Source: an uncultured Ruminococcus sp.
GTDB lineage: Bacteria > Bacillota > Clostridia > Oscillospirales > Ruminococcaceae
NCBI GenBank assembly: GCA_947173865.1
Contig: CAMWGS010000158.1
Coordinates: 1-5,135, forward strand
Direction of reading: 5' to 3'
Length of the DNA: 5,135 bases
Shown here piece after piece: positions 1 through 5,135 of this stretch; the first letter of the stretch is position 1, and each line of letters begins with the position of its first letter. Both the position numbers and the translations under genes were made by a program. The notes beneath the pieces are model-generated. The model was given only the letters and a program-made list of their open reading frames with translations. It was not told the DNA's origin and did not search any database.

Positions 1-307
1 GTACTGCCGAAACCGTAACACTCAGCATAAGGCATAGTTTTATGCCGTGTGCAAGAATCTTGTTAGGATTGGAATTTGTCTTTCCCATTTCCTCCGACAC
101 AAGACGACTGGTACACAAAAAAGCATTACCGTTTGACAATATTCCCGCAAGTCCCAAAAACGACCCCGTAAGTGACAGAATACCAATAGCTTCCGCACCG
201 AGTTGCTTGGTGATGAATACATTTAACAAAAGTGCCGCCGTATCAAGAAATAACTGCATAAAAGTAAGCAGTACAGTATCTCTTACCAACCTGTTTTTAA
301 AAAACAT
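1..307 (-). CDS. MOP/MATE-superfamily flippase-like membrane protein, N-terminal part (cut by window edge)
   Basis: The frame opens at ATG 307-305, behind a strong GGGAGGA ribosome site, and stays open to base 1, giving 102 residues with no stop. The protein begins MFFKNRLVRDTV. A hydrophobic, membrane-type segment lies at about residues 11-32 and another at about 41-58, and a third starts near residue 88. Between them are short polar loops with the pattern NVFITKQLGAEAIGI, NGNAFLCTSRLVSEEMGK. This N-terminal layout resembles oligosaccharide flippase/SpoVB-like members of the MOP superfamily, in which the first helices contain a conserved 'lG..aiGi' turn. The likely role is export or flipping of a lipid-linked or small substrate across the cytoplasmic membrane, but the substrate cannot be told. 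It is divergent from the XRE regulator at 508, which might control it. A drug/Na+ MATE exporter is the main alternative. The family call rests on recollected pattern, not a search. Confidence 0.7.
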   Translation of the reverse strand, partial: MFFKNRLVRDTVLLTFMQLFLDTAALLLNVFITKQLGAEAIGILSLTGSFLGLAGILSNGNAFLCTSRLVSEEMGKTNSNPNKILAHGIKLCLMLSVTVSAV

Positions 308-409
308 AACTTCCTCCCGTTTCTGATATAGTACATTCTATGGGGGAAGTCCGCATTTAATGACAAAAATCATACACAACCGTAAATTTCCCCGAAAAAT
401 CGCAAAAAG

Positions 410-422
410 CAACCGTCGGTTG
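410..422. promoter_or_regulatory. Perfect dyad CAACCG-T-CGGTTG, candidate operator
   Basis: Bases 410-422 form a perfect 6+1+6 palindrome whose right arm runs into a TTGACA box at 420-425. The half-site CAACCGT also occurs at 377-383, exactly 33 bases upstream, about three helical turns. It lies between the divergent flippase and XRE-regulator genes, the usual place for an autoregulatory site. Binding by the neighbouring HTH protein is inference only; a 13-base dyad can arise by chance. Confidence 0.3.
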
Positions 423-427
423 ACAAA

Positions 428-455
428 TTGACAAGTCGGGTTTATTGCTTTTAAT
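428..455 (+). promoter_or_regulatory. Candidate sigma-A promoter for the XRE regulator
   Basis: A consensus TTGACA (428-433) is followed after 16 bases by TTTAAT (450-455, five of six matches to TATAAT). A second TTGACA lies 8 bases upstream (420-425), so the -35 box is tandemly repeated. An alternative start is an extended -10, TGG-TAGAAT (TAGAAT at 468-473), with a poor -35 TTGCTT at 445-450. Either would give an untranslated leader of about 30-45 bases before the ATG at 508. For the opposite-strand flippase gene I see only a weak TAGAAT (335-340) without a well-spaced -35. Confidence 0.5.
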
Positions 456-507
456 GTGTGCGTATGGTAGAATGATTACAGTAAAAAATTCAAACGGAGG
501 TATTTAT

Positions 508-1011
508 ATGATACTCGCAGACAAGATTATTGAACTCAGAAAAAAGGCTGGAATGTCTCAGGACGAACTTGCAGAACAGATGGACGTGAGCCGTCAGTCA
601 GTTTCAAAGTGGGAGGGGGCACAGTCTGTCCCCGAACTCAGCAAGATACTTAAACTCTCACAGATTTTCGGAGTATCCACCGACTACTTATTAAAAGACG
701 ATTTTGAAAAACCTGTTCAAGAAGTTTCCGAACCCGTCACAGACAGCAAACCACTCTTTCGTGTTTCCATGGAAGAAGCCAACAGATTTCTTGCTGTCAA
801 CGAGCGTTCGGCATTCAAGACGGCTTTAGGTGTGGCACTGTGTATACTTTCCCCTGTTCCCGTAACCATGCTCAGCAGTCAGATGTATTCAGAACTTGCG
901 GACTCTGTCGGAACGTCTATGATGTTTCTTATAATTGCCACAGCAGTCGGTTTATTCATATCGGCAAAAGCAGGAAAAAGCCTTTCTCTTACCTTACAAA
1001 AGAGGGCATAG
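508..1011 (+). CDS. XRE-family HTH regulator with membrane domain, upstream part of a frameshifted gene
   Basis: Start ATG 508 is chosen because GGAGG at 496-500 sits 7 bases before it and the protein then begins directly with the HTH domain (MILADKIIELRKKAGMSQ); an upstream ATG at 445 would add 21 unrelated residues. Residues 7-61 are a Cro/CI-type helix-turn-helix, with the recognition helix near SRQSVSKWE (28-36) and the typical YLL ending. A polar linker (62-100) leads to two membrane segments (about 105-123 and 137-153). As written the frame stops after 167 residues with an unrelated tail (SLSLTLQKRA), because the frame is lost at the A-run 975-979; the missing part continues in another frame to 1475. 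The family is a membrane-anchored transcriptional regulator; the signal sensed is unknown. If this short form is made it would keep DNA binding and two membrane helices. Confidence 0.8.
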   Translation: MILADKIIELRKKAGMSQDELAEQMDVSRQSVSKWEGAQSVPELSKILKLSQIFGVSTDYLLKDDFEKPVQEVSEPVTDSKPLFRVSMEEANRFLAVNERSAFKTALGVALCILSPVPVTMLSSQMYSELADSVGTSMMFLIIATAVGLFISAKAGKSLSLTLQKRA

Positions 1012-1280
1012 ATACTGCTTACGGTGTTGACGGAATGTTAAGGGAAAAACAGTCTAAATTCTCACCCATGCACACGAGAGATTTGATTATAGGTGTAGCA
1101 CTGTGCATACTTTCATTCATACCTATGACTATACTGGACTCGGCAACACATTACAGTGACTCTGCCGATATTCTCGGTACCTGTATTATGTTTTTTATGA
1201 TAGCAGGCGGAGTATTTTTAATAGTAAGAGCAAACTCAACAAAAAAAGGCTTTTCCAAACTGCTGGAAGAGGACGGTTTC
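829..1280 (+). repeat. Tandem internal duplication of a two-helix membrane module
   Basis: The frameshift-corrected protein holds two copies of one module. Copy 1 starts GVALCILSPVPVTML at 829 and ends KKPFSYLTKEG near 1010; copy 2 starts GVALCILSFIPMTIL at 1092 and ends KKGFSKLLEEDG near 1277. Both share SAD.xGT..MF in the middle. The DNA is also similar at the start: ggtgtNgcactgtgNatac, with the two N positions differing. Offset is 263 bases as written, 264 (88 codons) once the missing base is restored. This is an in-gene duplication, not a mobile repeat. Confidence 0.8.
975..979 (+). other. Frameshift site in an A5 run of the XRE/membrane gene
   Basis: The upstream frame reads gga aaa agc (973-981) and ends at 1011. 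Restoring one A, or slipping back one base on the AAA codon, gives G-K-K-P-F-S-Y-L-T-K-E-G and opens a frame that runs to 1475. The restored stretch matches the second internal repeat (KKGFSKLLEEDG, from 1242), whereas the zero-frame tail does not, which independently places the shift here. The site could be a genuine mutation, a sequencing error, or slippage; it lacks a canonical X XXY YYZ heptamer in the zero frame. Confidence 0.8.
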
Positions 1281-1475
1281 ACACGTGAAAATAAATCAAA
1301 GAAAAAGCAGTATGTCGGCAATATTACAGGAAGTTACTGGCTTATTGTAACGGCAGGCTATCTTGCATACAGCTTTATAACGTTCAACTGGGGAAGAAGC
1401 TGGATTGTATTTCCCGTTGCGGCAATTCTTACACCTGTAGTACGTCAGATAGAAAAACACATCAAATCAAAATAA
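978..1475 (+). pseudogene. Downstream, out-of-frame part of the XRE/membrane regulator
   Basis: This is the continuation of the regulator begun at 508; rejoined, the product would be 322 residues. It carries a linker (TKEGIDTAYGVDGMLREKQ), a second copy of the two-helix membrane module (hydrophobic segments at about residues 193-210 and 222-240 of the joined protein), a basic loop rich in lysine, and two final helices (about 277-293 and 298-313) flanking the turn FNWGRSW, ending in a basic tail. ATG codons at 840, 1035 and 1068 are in frame, but none has a good ribosome site, and 840 lies inside the upstream coding frame, so independent translation is unlikely. The stop at 1475 lies just before a terminator. 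If the frameshift is a sequencing error, this is simply the second half of one intact gene; otherwise the gene is broken. Confidence 0.7.
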
Positions 1476-1479
1476 AAAC

Positions 1480-1501
1480 AAGGGACTTTAACAAGTCCCT
1501 T
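1480..1501. terminator. Bidirectional rho-independent terminator between convergent genes
   Basis: AAGGGACTT (1480-1488) pairs perfectly with AAGTCCCTT (1493-1501) around the loop TAAC. On the plus strand it runs into TTTT (1501-1504) after the XRE gene, which stops at 1475. On the minus strand it is followed by G-TTTTT-A-TTT (1479-1471) after gatD, which ends at 1506. It can therefore end transcription from both sides. Confidence 0.88.
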
Positions 1502-1505
1502 TTTA

Positions 1506-2249
1506 TTATTTATTCAGAAGTCTTTCAAGCATAACTCTGCGACAATCCTTTTCAAGTTTGTCGTTCAGCTTTGTAAGTTTTATGTGAGTATCAGACCGAC
1601 GATTAATACAATAGCTAATCATATAGTCGGAAATTTCGGGATTTTTTGCAAGCATAGGACCGTGCAGATAAGTTGCAATTACGTTCTTTTCAAAGTAACC
1701 CTCTGCATCGCTCTTTGAACAGTTGCCATTGCCGTACAGAACAGAGCCGAAAGGTGTTTTTACGCCCTGAGTCTGTCCGCCGTGATTCTCAAATCCAACT
1801 ACTTTGACGGGATTCCCTGTAATTTCGGTATTTACTACGATATTTCCGATACAACGCTTTTTACGGCTTGACGGTGCAACAGTGAAATAATCGAACAGTC
1901 CGAGACCTTTTATTTCATTGCCGTCGGCATCACGGTAATATTTTCCCATAAGCTGATATCCTCCGCAGATAAGAAACAGGAAACTACCGTTTTTGTAAGC
2001 TTTTTTAATACCGCCACGGCATTTTACAAGGTCAGAGGAGATATGCTGTTGTTCGAGGTCTGCACCTCCTCCGATGTATATCATGTCATATTCGGGGAAA
2101 TACGGCATATCGTCCCCTATAGAGTACTTGTCTATAATACACTCTATATTACGCTTGCTACAGCGGTATTTCAGAATTTCCATGTTTCCGCTGTCGCCGT
2201 ATAAGTCAAGCATATCGGCGTACATATGGAGAATTTTTATTTTACTCAT
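1506..2249 (-). CDS. gatD: Lipid II isoglutaminyl synthase, glutamine amidotransferase subunit GatD
   Basis: GatD hydrolyses glutamine and passes ammonia to MurT, which amidates the alpha-carboxyl of D-Glu in the peptidoglycan stem, making D-isoglutamine on lipid II in the cytoplasm. The 247-residue protein has the CobB/CobQ-like class I amidotransferase fold signs: the N-terminal motif YADMLDLYGDSGN (10-22), YIGGGADLEQ (58-67), the nucleophile elbow LICGGYQL with Cys95 (93-100), ENHGGQT (154-160), and the catalytic His196 in TYLHGP (193-198). Length matches known GatD proteins (about 240-260). Unlike classical amidotransferases there is no Glu directly after the His, as is usual for GatD, whose third catalytic residue is supplied by MurT. 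The start ATG overlaps the murT stop by 8 bases (ATGAGTAA), with its GGAGGA ribosome site inside the murT end, so the two are translationally coupled. A cobyric acid synthase-type enzyme is excluded by length and by the MurT partner. Confidence 0.94.
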   Translation of the reverse strand: MSKIKILHMYADMLDLYGDSGNMEILKYRCSKRNIECIIDKYSIGDDMPYFPEYDMIYIGGGADLEQQHISSDLVKCRGGIKKAYKNGSFLFLICGGYQLMGKYYRDADGNEIKGLGLFDYFTVAPSSRKKRCIGNIVVNTEITGNPVKVVGFENHGGQTQGVKTPFGSVLYGNGNCSKSDAEGYFEKNVIATYLHGPMLAKNPEISDYMISYCINRRSDTHIKLTKLNDKLEKDCRRVMLERLLNK

Positions 2250-3585
2250 TGTTTTTTCCTCCGTTCTCCGAATAGCGTTTAAGAGCCTGTCTTGTTGGCT
2301 GTACGGCTGTATAGTTCGCTATAACAAACTTTCTGCCTTCAGTGCGTGCAAGTTCCGCAACAGCTTCGTCGAGGTCGGGACACACTGTAATTTTTGACGG
2401 GTCATATCCCGAGCATTTTATTCTTACCGCAATGTCATACGCTCTTGTACCCGAAGTCACAACTCTCGTAACACGCTCAAATATACTGAAATTTATGTCC
2501 CATATCCACGAAACATCGAGACCGTCGGCAACGTTGTCATTAAGGACAAACAATAATTCCTTGTCGCCGTTCATTTCATTCATTACACGCAGTGTCATAT
2601 TTGCACCGACGGGATTTTTAGCAAGGTTAAGAGTGGTTTTTCTGTCACCGAGCATAAAATTCTCCATACGACCGTTATTTACCGTATAGTTTGAAATAAC
2701 GTCTTCTATAATCTCAGGCTTTATTCTGTAAAGTTTGCCAACTGCGGCAACTGCTGTCATATTATATATATTGTAAATACTGTTGAGTTTCGGTGAATAC
2801 TCATGACGGTTTGCAGTGAAAACAGGCTTCTCGAGGTCAATATTACTTGCTGTAATGTATGGCTCATAGTCGCCGAAACCGCACTTTTTACAGATAAACT
2901 TTCCTATATGCGAATACTGGTAATATTCATATTCAAGCGGTTCACTGCAAAACGGACAGAAATGTCCCTCAGAGGCTTCAAAAGTCTTATCAGTAGCAAA
3001 TTTATAACGTTCGGCGTTAAAATATCTTATTTTTCTTTCGTTTTTTGGATTTGCAAGTCCGAGACGGGCAGTGTTGGGGTCGTCACCGTTCAGAACAAGA
3101 TTTCCGTCAAAAGCCCTGCAAAAACTGTTTATTTTTTTAATAAGGGTTTCCATTTCGCCGTTACGGTCAAGCTGGTCACGGAAAAAGTTGAGAACAACAA
3201 GAGTTTCAAGTCTCATCTGTGAGTATACAACAGGCACGTGTGATTCGTCCGTTTCAAGAATAAGATAATCCGCCTTTACGTTTCCTGACATATCACAGTG
3301 ACGGAGTAACAGTGAGCATATACCGGTATCAAGGTTATTTCCCTCACGGTTTATAATTACTTTCTTACCGCTTTTTTCAAAAAGCTGTGCAATGCAGTTT
3401 GTGACGGAAGTCTTGCCGTTTGTTCCCGTAACCGCAATAATCGGACAATCCACTTTAAAAATCGAACAGCATCTTTGTTTCGACAAGTGCCATAGAATAA
3501 TACCGGGAAGATTGCCCGCATTCCTGTGGAACAGATGAAGAACTTTTATAATTATTTTTCCTAATAATATCAGTAATTTTTTCAA
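2242..3585 (-). CDS. murT: Lipid II isoglutaminyl synthase, Mur-ligase-like subunit MurT
   Basis: MurT is the ATP-using subunit that activates the D-Glu carboxylate of lipid II for amidation with ammonia from GatD. The 447 residues show an N-terminal hydrophobic stretch, the Mur-ligase P-loop VTGTNGKTSVTN (52-63), ETDESHV (111-117), NFFRDQLDRNGE (133-144), LNGDDP (165-170), a four-cysteine zinc ribbon (CPFC 210-213, CKKC 232-235), YNIYN (271-275), NNGRMENF (303-310), LAKNPVGAN (321-329), and the C-terminal DUF1727 signature NDNVADGLDVSWIWD (349-363). That last region holds the Asp that completes the GatD triad in characterised enzymes. The start is TTG at 3585-3583, chosen because GGAGG (3597-3593) lies 7 bases upstream and the reading begins MKKLLILLGK; no ATG fits. 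The N-terminal UDP-binding domain of classical Mur ligases is absent, as expected for MurT. It is the first gene of a two-gene operon. Confidence 0.95.
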   Translation of the reverse strand: MKKLLILLGKIIIKVLHLFHRNAGNLPGIILWHLSKQRCCSIFKVDCPIIAVTGTNGKTSVTNCIAQLFEKSGKKVIINREGNNLDTGICSLLLRHCDMSGNVKADYLILETDESHVPVVYSQMRLETLVVLNFFRDQLDRNGEMETLIKKINSFCRAFDGNLVLNGDDPNTARLGLANPKNERKIRYFNAERYKFATDKTFEASEGHFCPFCSEPLEYEYYQYSHIGKFICKKCGFGDYEPYITASNIDLEKPVFTANRHEYSPKLNSIYNIYNMTAVAAVGKLYRIKPEIIEDVISNYTVNNGRMENFMLGDRKTTLNLAKNPVGANMTLRVMNEMNGDKELLFVLNDNVADGLDVSWIWDINFSIFERVTRVVTSGTRAYDIAVRIKCSGYDPSKITVCPDLDEAVAELARTEGRKFVIANYTAVQPTRQALKRYSENGGKNNE

Positions 3586-3613
3586 TTCAAATCCTCCGTT
3601 TTATTTTTTTATA

Positions 3614-3642
3614 ATTATAGCAGAGATTAATCAGAATGTCAA
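3614..3642 (-). promoter_or_regulatory. Consensus sigma-A promoter for murT-gatD
   Basis: On the minus strand, TTGACA (3642-3637) is followed after 17 bases by TATAAT (3619-3614), preceded by TGC, an extended -10. All twelve hexamer positions match consensus. Transcription would begin near 3607, leaving a leader of about 20 bases before the TTG start, too short for a riboswitch. Strong constitutive expression is expected. Confidence 0.86.
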
Positions 3643-3650
3643 ACACAAAC

Positions 3651-3679
3651 TTGACATATATATTATAATATGGTATAAT
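3651..3679 (+). promoter_or_regulatory. Consensus sigma-A promoter for uppP
   Basis: TTGACA (3651-3656), 17 bases, then TATAAT (3674-3679) preceded by TGG, an extended -10; again all twelve hexamer positions match. A second TATAAT at 3664-3669 is wrongly spaced. Transcription would begin near 3686, giving a leader of about 28 bases with AAAGGA (3699-3704) as ribosome site. The -35 box is only 8 bases from that of the divergent murT promoter, and the two form an inverted repeat ATGTCAA-N8-TTGACAT (3636-3657). Confidence 0.88.
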
Positions 3680-3713
3680 TTCAGCTATAAAACAAAAGAA
3701 AGGATTTTTTACA

Positions 3714-4571
3714 ATGGATTTTATTGAAATACTTAAATCCGCAATACTGGGTATAGTCGAGGGTATAACAGAATGGCTTCCCATAAGCAGTACAGGACAT
3801 CTTATACTTGTTGACGAGTTTCTGAAACTTAACGAAACAGACGATTTCAAGGAAATGTTTGACGTTGTGATTCAGCTCGGTGCGATTATGGCAGTTGTGC
3901 TGATTTTCTGGAAAAAGCTTTTTCCGTTCGGCAAGCATAACAACCCTCACCCACTGAGCAAAGACGGTTTCGGTGCATATGTCAAGACTGATATTTTTCA
4001 GATGTGGTTCAAGGTTCTTGTGGCGTGTGTACCTGCTGCCGTAATCGGACTGCTTTTTGACGAAAAATTCAACGAACTTTTCTATAACCCGTGGACTGTA
4101 GCCATTGCCCTTATAGTTTTCGGTATAGCGTTTATAATCGTCGAAAACTGGAACAAGGGAAGAACACCGAAAGTAAACACACTTGACGACCTAACCTATA
4201 AAATGGCTCTTATAATAGGTGTATTTCAGCTTATAGCGGCAATTTTCCCAGGTACTTCACGCTCGGGTGCTACAATAGTCGGTGCTTTGCTTATCGGCAT
4301 TTCAAGAACAGTTGCGGCTGAATTTACATTCTATCTTGCCGTTCCTGTAATGTTCGGTGCAAGCCTGCTCAAAATAATCAGATACGACGACGGTTTCACA
4401 AGTCAACAGATTATGATACTCGTTACAGGTATGGTTATAGCTTTTGTAGTTTCGATATTCGTAATAAAGTTCCTTATGGACTACATAAAAAAACACGACT
4501 TCAAAGCTTTCGGCTGGTACAGAATTATTCTCGGTGCTTTGGTACTTGCGTACTTTGCATTAGTCAGATAA
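3714..4571 (+). CDS. uppP: Undecaprenyl-diphosphate phosphatase UppP (BacA family)
   Basis: UppP removes a phosphate from undecaprenyl diphosphate, regenerating the lipid carrier used for peptidoglycan and other wall polymers; it is an integral membrane enzyme and its overproduction gives bacitracin resistance in known species. The 285 residues include the two family signatures: GIVEGITEWLPISSTGHL (13-30), with Glu16, Glu20, Ser26 and His29 in the positions of the E. coli catalytic residues, and PGTSRSGAT (179-187) with Arg183. About seven to eight hydrophobic segments are visible, including 52-66, 100-115, 128-143, 164-178, 204-219, 234-254 and 268-283. Length is typical (about 265-290). ATG 3714 follows AAAGGA with 9 bases spacing. 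It is monocistronic, with its own promoter and terminator, and divergent from murT, whose product works on the same lipid-linked cycle. Nothing key is missing. Confidence 0.97.
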   Translation: MDFIEILKSAILGIVEGITEWLPISSTGHLILVDEFLKLNETDDFKEMFDVVIQLGAIMAVVLIFWKKLFPFGKHNNPHPLSKDGFGAYVKTDIFQMWFKVLVACVPAAVIGLLFDEKFNELFYNPWTVAIALIVFGIAFIIVENWNKGRTPKVNTLDDLTYKMALIIGVFQLIAAIFPGTSRSGATIVGALLIGISRTVAAEFTFYLAVPVMFGASLLKIIRYDDGFTSQQIMILVTGMVIAFVVSIFVIKFLMDYIKKHDFKAFGWYRIILGALVLAYFALVR

Positions 4572-4577
4572 ATATAC

Positions 4578-4608
4578 AGCACTTTCGGTAAAACGGAAGT
4601 GCTTTTTT
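4578..4608 (+). terminator. Rho-independent terminator of uppP
   Basis: AGCACTTTCG (4578-4587) pairs with CGGAAGTGCT (4594-4603) over ten base pairs, one being a G-T wobble, around a six-base loop, and is followed by T6 (4603-4608). It starts 7 bases after the uppP stop and directly precedes the -35 box of the next gene, so the right-hand genes are transcriptionally separate. Confidence 0.9.
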
Positions 4609-4609
4609 A

Positions 4610-4638
4610 TTGACATTTTTACTAATGAATGATATACT
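4610..4638 (+). promoter_or_regulatory. Sigma-A promoter for the cysteine-rich small-protein operon
   Basis: TTGACA (4610-4615), 17 bases, then TATACT (4633-4638, five of six). It lies directly after the uppP terminator. Transcription would start near 4645, about 27 bases before the ATG at 4672, whose ribosome site is AAAGGTGAT (4660-4668 region), a close match to the 16S anti-SD. Confidence 0.82.
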
Positions 4639-4671
4639 TTAATAAAGTAGCAATAAATTAAAGGTGATAAA

Positions 4672-5028
4672 ATGAAAAACGGAAAACGTTACAGGCAATA
4701 CAAAGAAAGAATAAGAAAATTAACAAAGCAGGCAGACAGGTTAGGAACAATAATAAATACAGTATGTCCAAATTGCAACGGTAACAATACATTATATTAT
4801 GACAAATTTGACGTTTTGTGCTGTTTGTCGTGCGATACATGGCTTGAAAAAGTCTGCAGTGACCCTTCATGTCAGTACTGTTCAAAAAAACCTGCCACAC
4901 CGTCGGAAGCTTTTTTCAGTGAAAAACCACACTATGACAGTTACAGGAAAGATAATCTCCGCATGAAGTATCAGCAAAGGTACTTCGGAAAACTAAAACA
5001 CGAAAATTCAGAAAGGAATTTAAAATGA
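4672..5028 (+). CDS. Small cysteine-rich, putative zinc-ribbon protein of unknown function
   Basis: I do not recognise this 118-residue protein. It starts with a very basic, probably helical region (1-24, MKNGKRYRQYKERIRKLTKQ...). A cysteine-rich core follows: CPNC (32-35) and CLSC (51-54, with an extra Cys50), separated by 15 residues in the style of a zinc ribbon, then C62-x4-C67-x2-C70 (CSDPSCQYC), which could bind a second metal ion. The C-terminal 48 residues are polar and charged, rich in Lys, Arg, Tyr and Ser, with no membrane segment or signal peptide. A cytoplasmic, nucleic-acid- or protein-binding role is a guess from the basic charge and zinc ribbon. It has its own promoter and a strong ribosome site, so it is likely a real, expressed gene. 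Its stop overlaps the next start as ATGA (5025-5028), so both form an operon. Confidence 0.8.
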   Translation: MKNGKRYRQYKERIRKLTKQADRLGTIINTVCPNCNGNNTLYYDKFDVLCCLSCDTWLEKVCSDPSCQYCSKKPATPSEAFFSEKPHYDSYRKDNLRMKYQQRYFGKLKHENSERNLK

Positions 5029-5135
5029 ATTATAAAGAACATAAAAGATACTTGAAAGAAAATCCGCCGTTTAATAATAACAAATGGGACAAGAAAATGT
5101 TATATGAGTATCTTGTATATAGCTGTATTATAGAT
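5025..5135 (+). CDS. Unknown protein, N-terminal part (cut by window edge)
   Basis: ATG 5025 overlaps the preceding stop by four bases (ATGA) and has AAAGGA at 5012-5017, 7 bases upstream. The frame stays open for 37 codons to the end of the window. The visible protein begins MNYKEHKRYLKENPPFNNNK and continues WDKKMLYEYLVYSCIID; it is polar and basic at first, then looks like the start of an amphipathic helix. No family can be named from so little. The tight coupling suggests that its product is made together with the cysteine-rich protein before it. Confidence 0.7.
   Translation, partial: MNYKEHKRYLKENPPFNNNKWDKKMLYEYLVYSCIID

Noticed and set aside
42..326. Plus-strand open frame at the left end
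   Set aside because: It is antisense to the flippase-like gene, which has a strong ribosome site and membrane-protein composition; the plus frame has no ribosome site and no recognisable features.
445..507. Longer start (ATG 445) for the XRE regulator
   Set aside because: The 21 extra residues do not belong to the HTH fold, no ribosome site precedes 445, and the region contains the promoter candidates; GGAGG before 508 decides the start.
840..977. Independent gene starting at ATG 840 in the second frame
   Set aside because: Up to about 977 this frame lies on top of the well-supported regulator frame and its translation (many Cys, Arg, Ser) looks like a shadow; real coding in this frame begins only after the frameshift.
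975..981. Programmed -1 frameshifting
   Set aside because: A single AAA codon can slip, but there is no canonical slippery heptamer in the zero frame and I see no strong downstream stem; kept only as a minor alternative to mutation or sequencing error.
2074..3268. Several plus-strand open frames across murT and gatD
   Set aside because: All are antisense to clearly identified enzymes with intact motifs; none has a convincing ribosome site or family signature.
3600..3713. Riboswitch or T-box leader before murT or uppP
   Set aside because: Predicted leaders are only about 20-30 bases, too short for any structured regulatory RNA.
3587..3950. Minus-strand open frames over the uppP start and the intergenic promoters
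   Set aside because: They lie opposite the conserved uppP N-terminus and run through the divergent promoters; they are shadows.
1..5135. CRISPR array, tRNA, insertion sequence or prophage remains
   Set aside because: No regularly spaced repeats, cloverleaf, transposase motif or terminal inverted repeats were found on reading both strands.

Overview
The window looks like a stretch of chromosome from a low-GC, Gram-positive anaerobe of the Clostridia, probably Ruminococcus-like. The reasons are strong GGAGG-type ribosome sites, sigma-A promoters of the TTGACA-17-TATAAT kind, a murT-gatD pair, and an XRE regulator fused to a membrane domain. The genus is an inference from style and protein content, not from a marker gene. 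I found no rRNA, tRNA, CRISPR array, insertion sequence or phage module.

Layout. At 1-307 (minus) is the first 102 codons of a multi-pass MOP/MATE-type flippase that runs off the left edge. It is divergent from an XRE regulator with a membrane domain (508-1475, plus), which is split by a one-base frameshift in an A-run at 975-979. A bidirectional hairpin (1480-1501) separates this regulator from the convergent murT-gatD operon (3585 down to 1506, minus), which encodes the two-subunit enzyme that amidates the D-glutamate of lipid II. A short divergent intergenic region with two near-ideal promoters follows, then uppP (3714-4571, plus), the undecaprenyl-diphosphate phosphatase, with its own terminator. 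The right end (4672-5135, plus) holds a small cysteine-rich protein of unknown function, translationally coupled (ATGA overlap) to a second unknown gene cut by the edge.

How the genes fit together. MurT/GatD and UppP both act on the lipid II cycle: the first modifies the lipid-linked peptidoglycan precursor and the second regenerates the undecaprenyl carrier. Their back-to-back promoters suggest linked, constitutive housekeeping expression. The flippase fragment belongs to a superfamily that moves lipid-linked glycans, so the left part may be loosely connected to envelope biogenesis, but its substrate cannot be read from the sequence. Most of the window is ordinary envelope housekeeping. The parts worth a second look are the frameshifted regulator with its duplicated membrane module and the two-gene unknown operon at the right edge. 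I do not see convincing evidence for a new defence or mobile system here.
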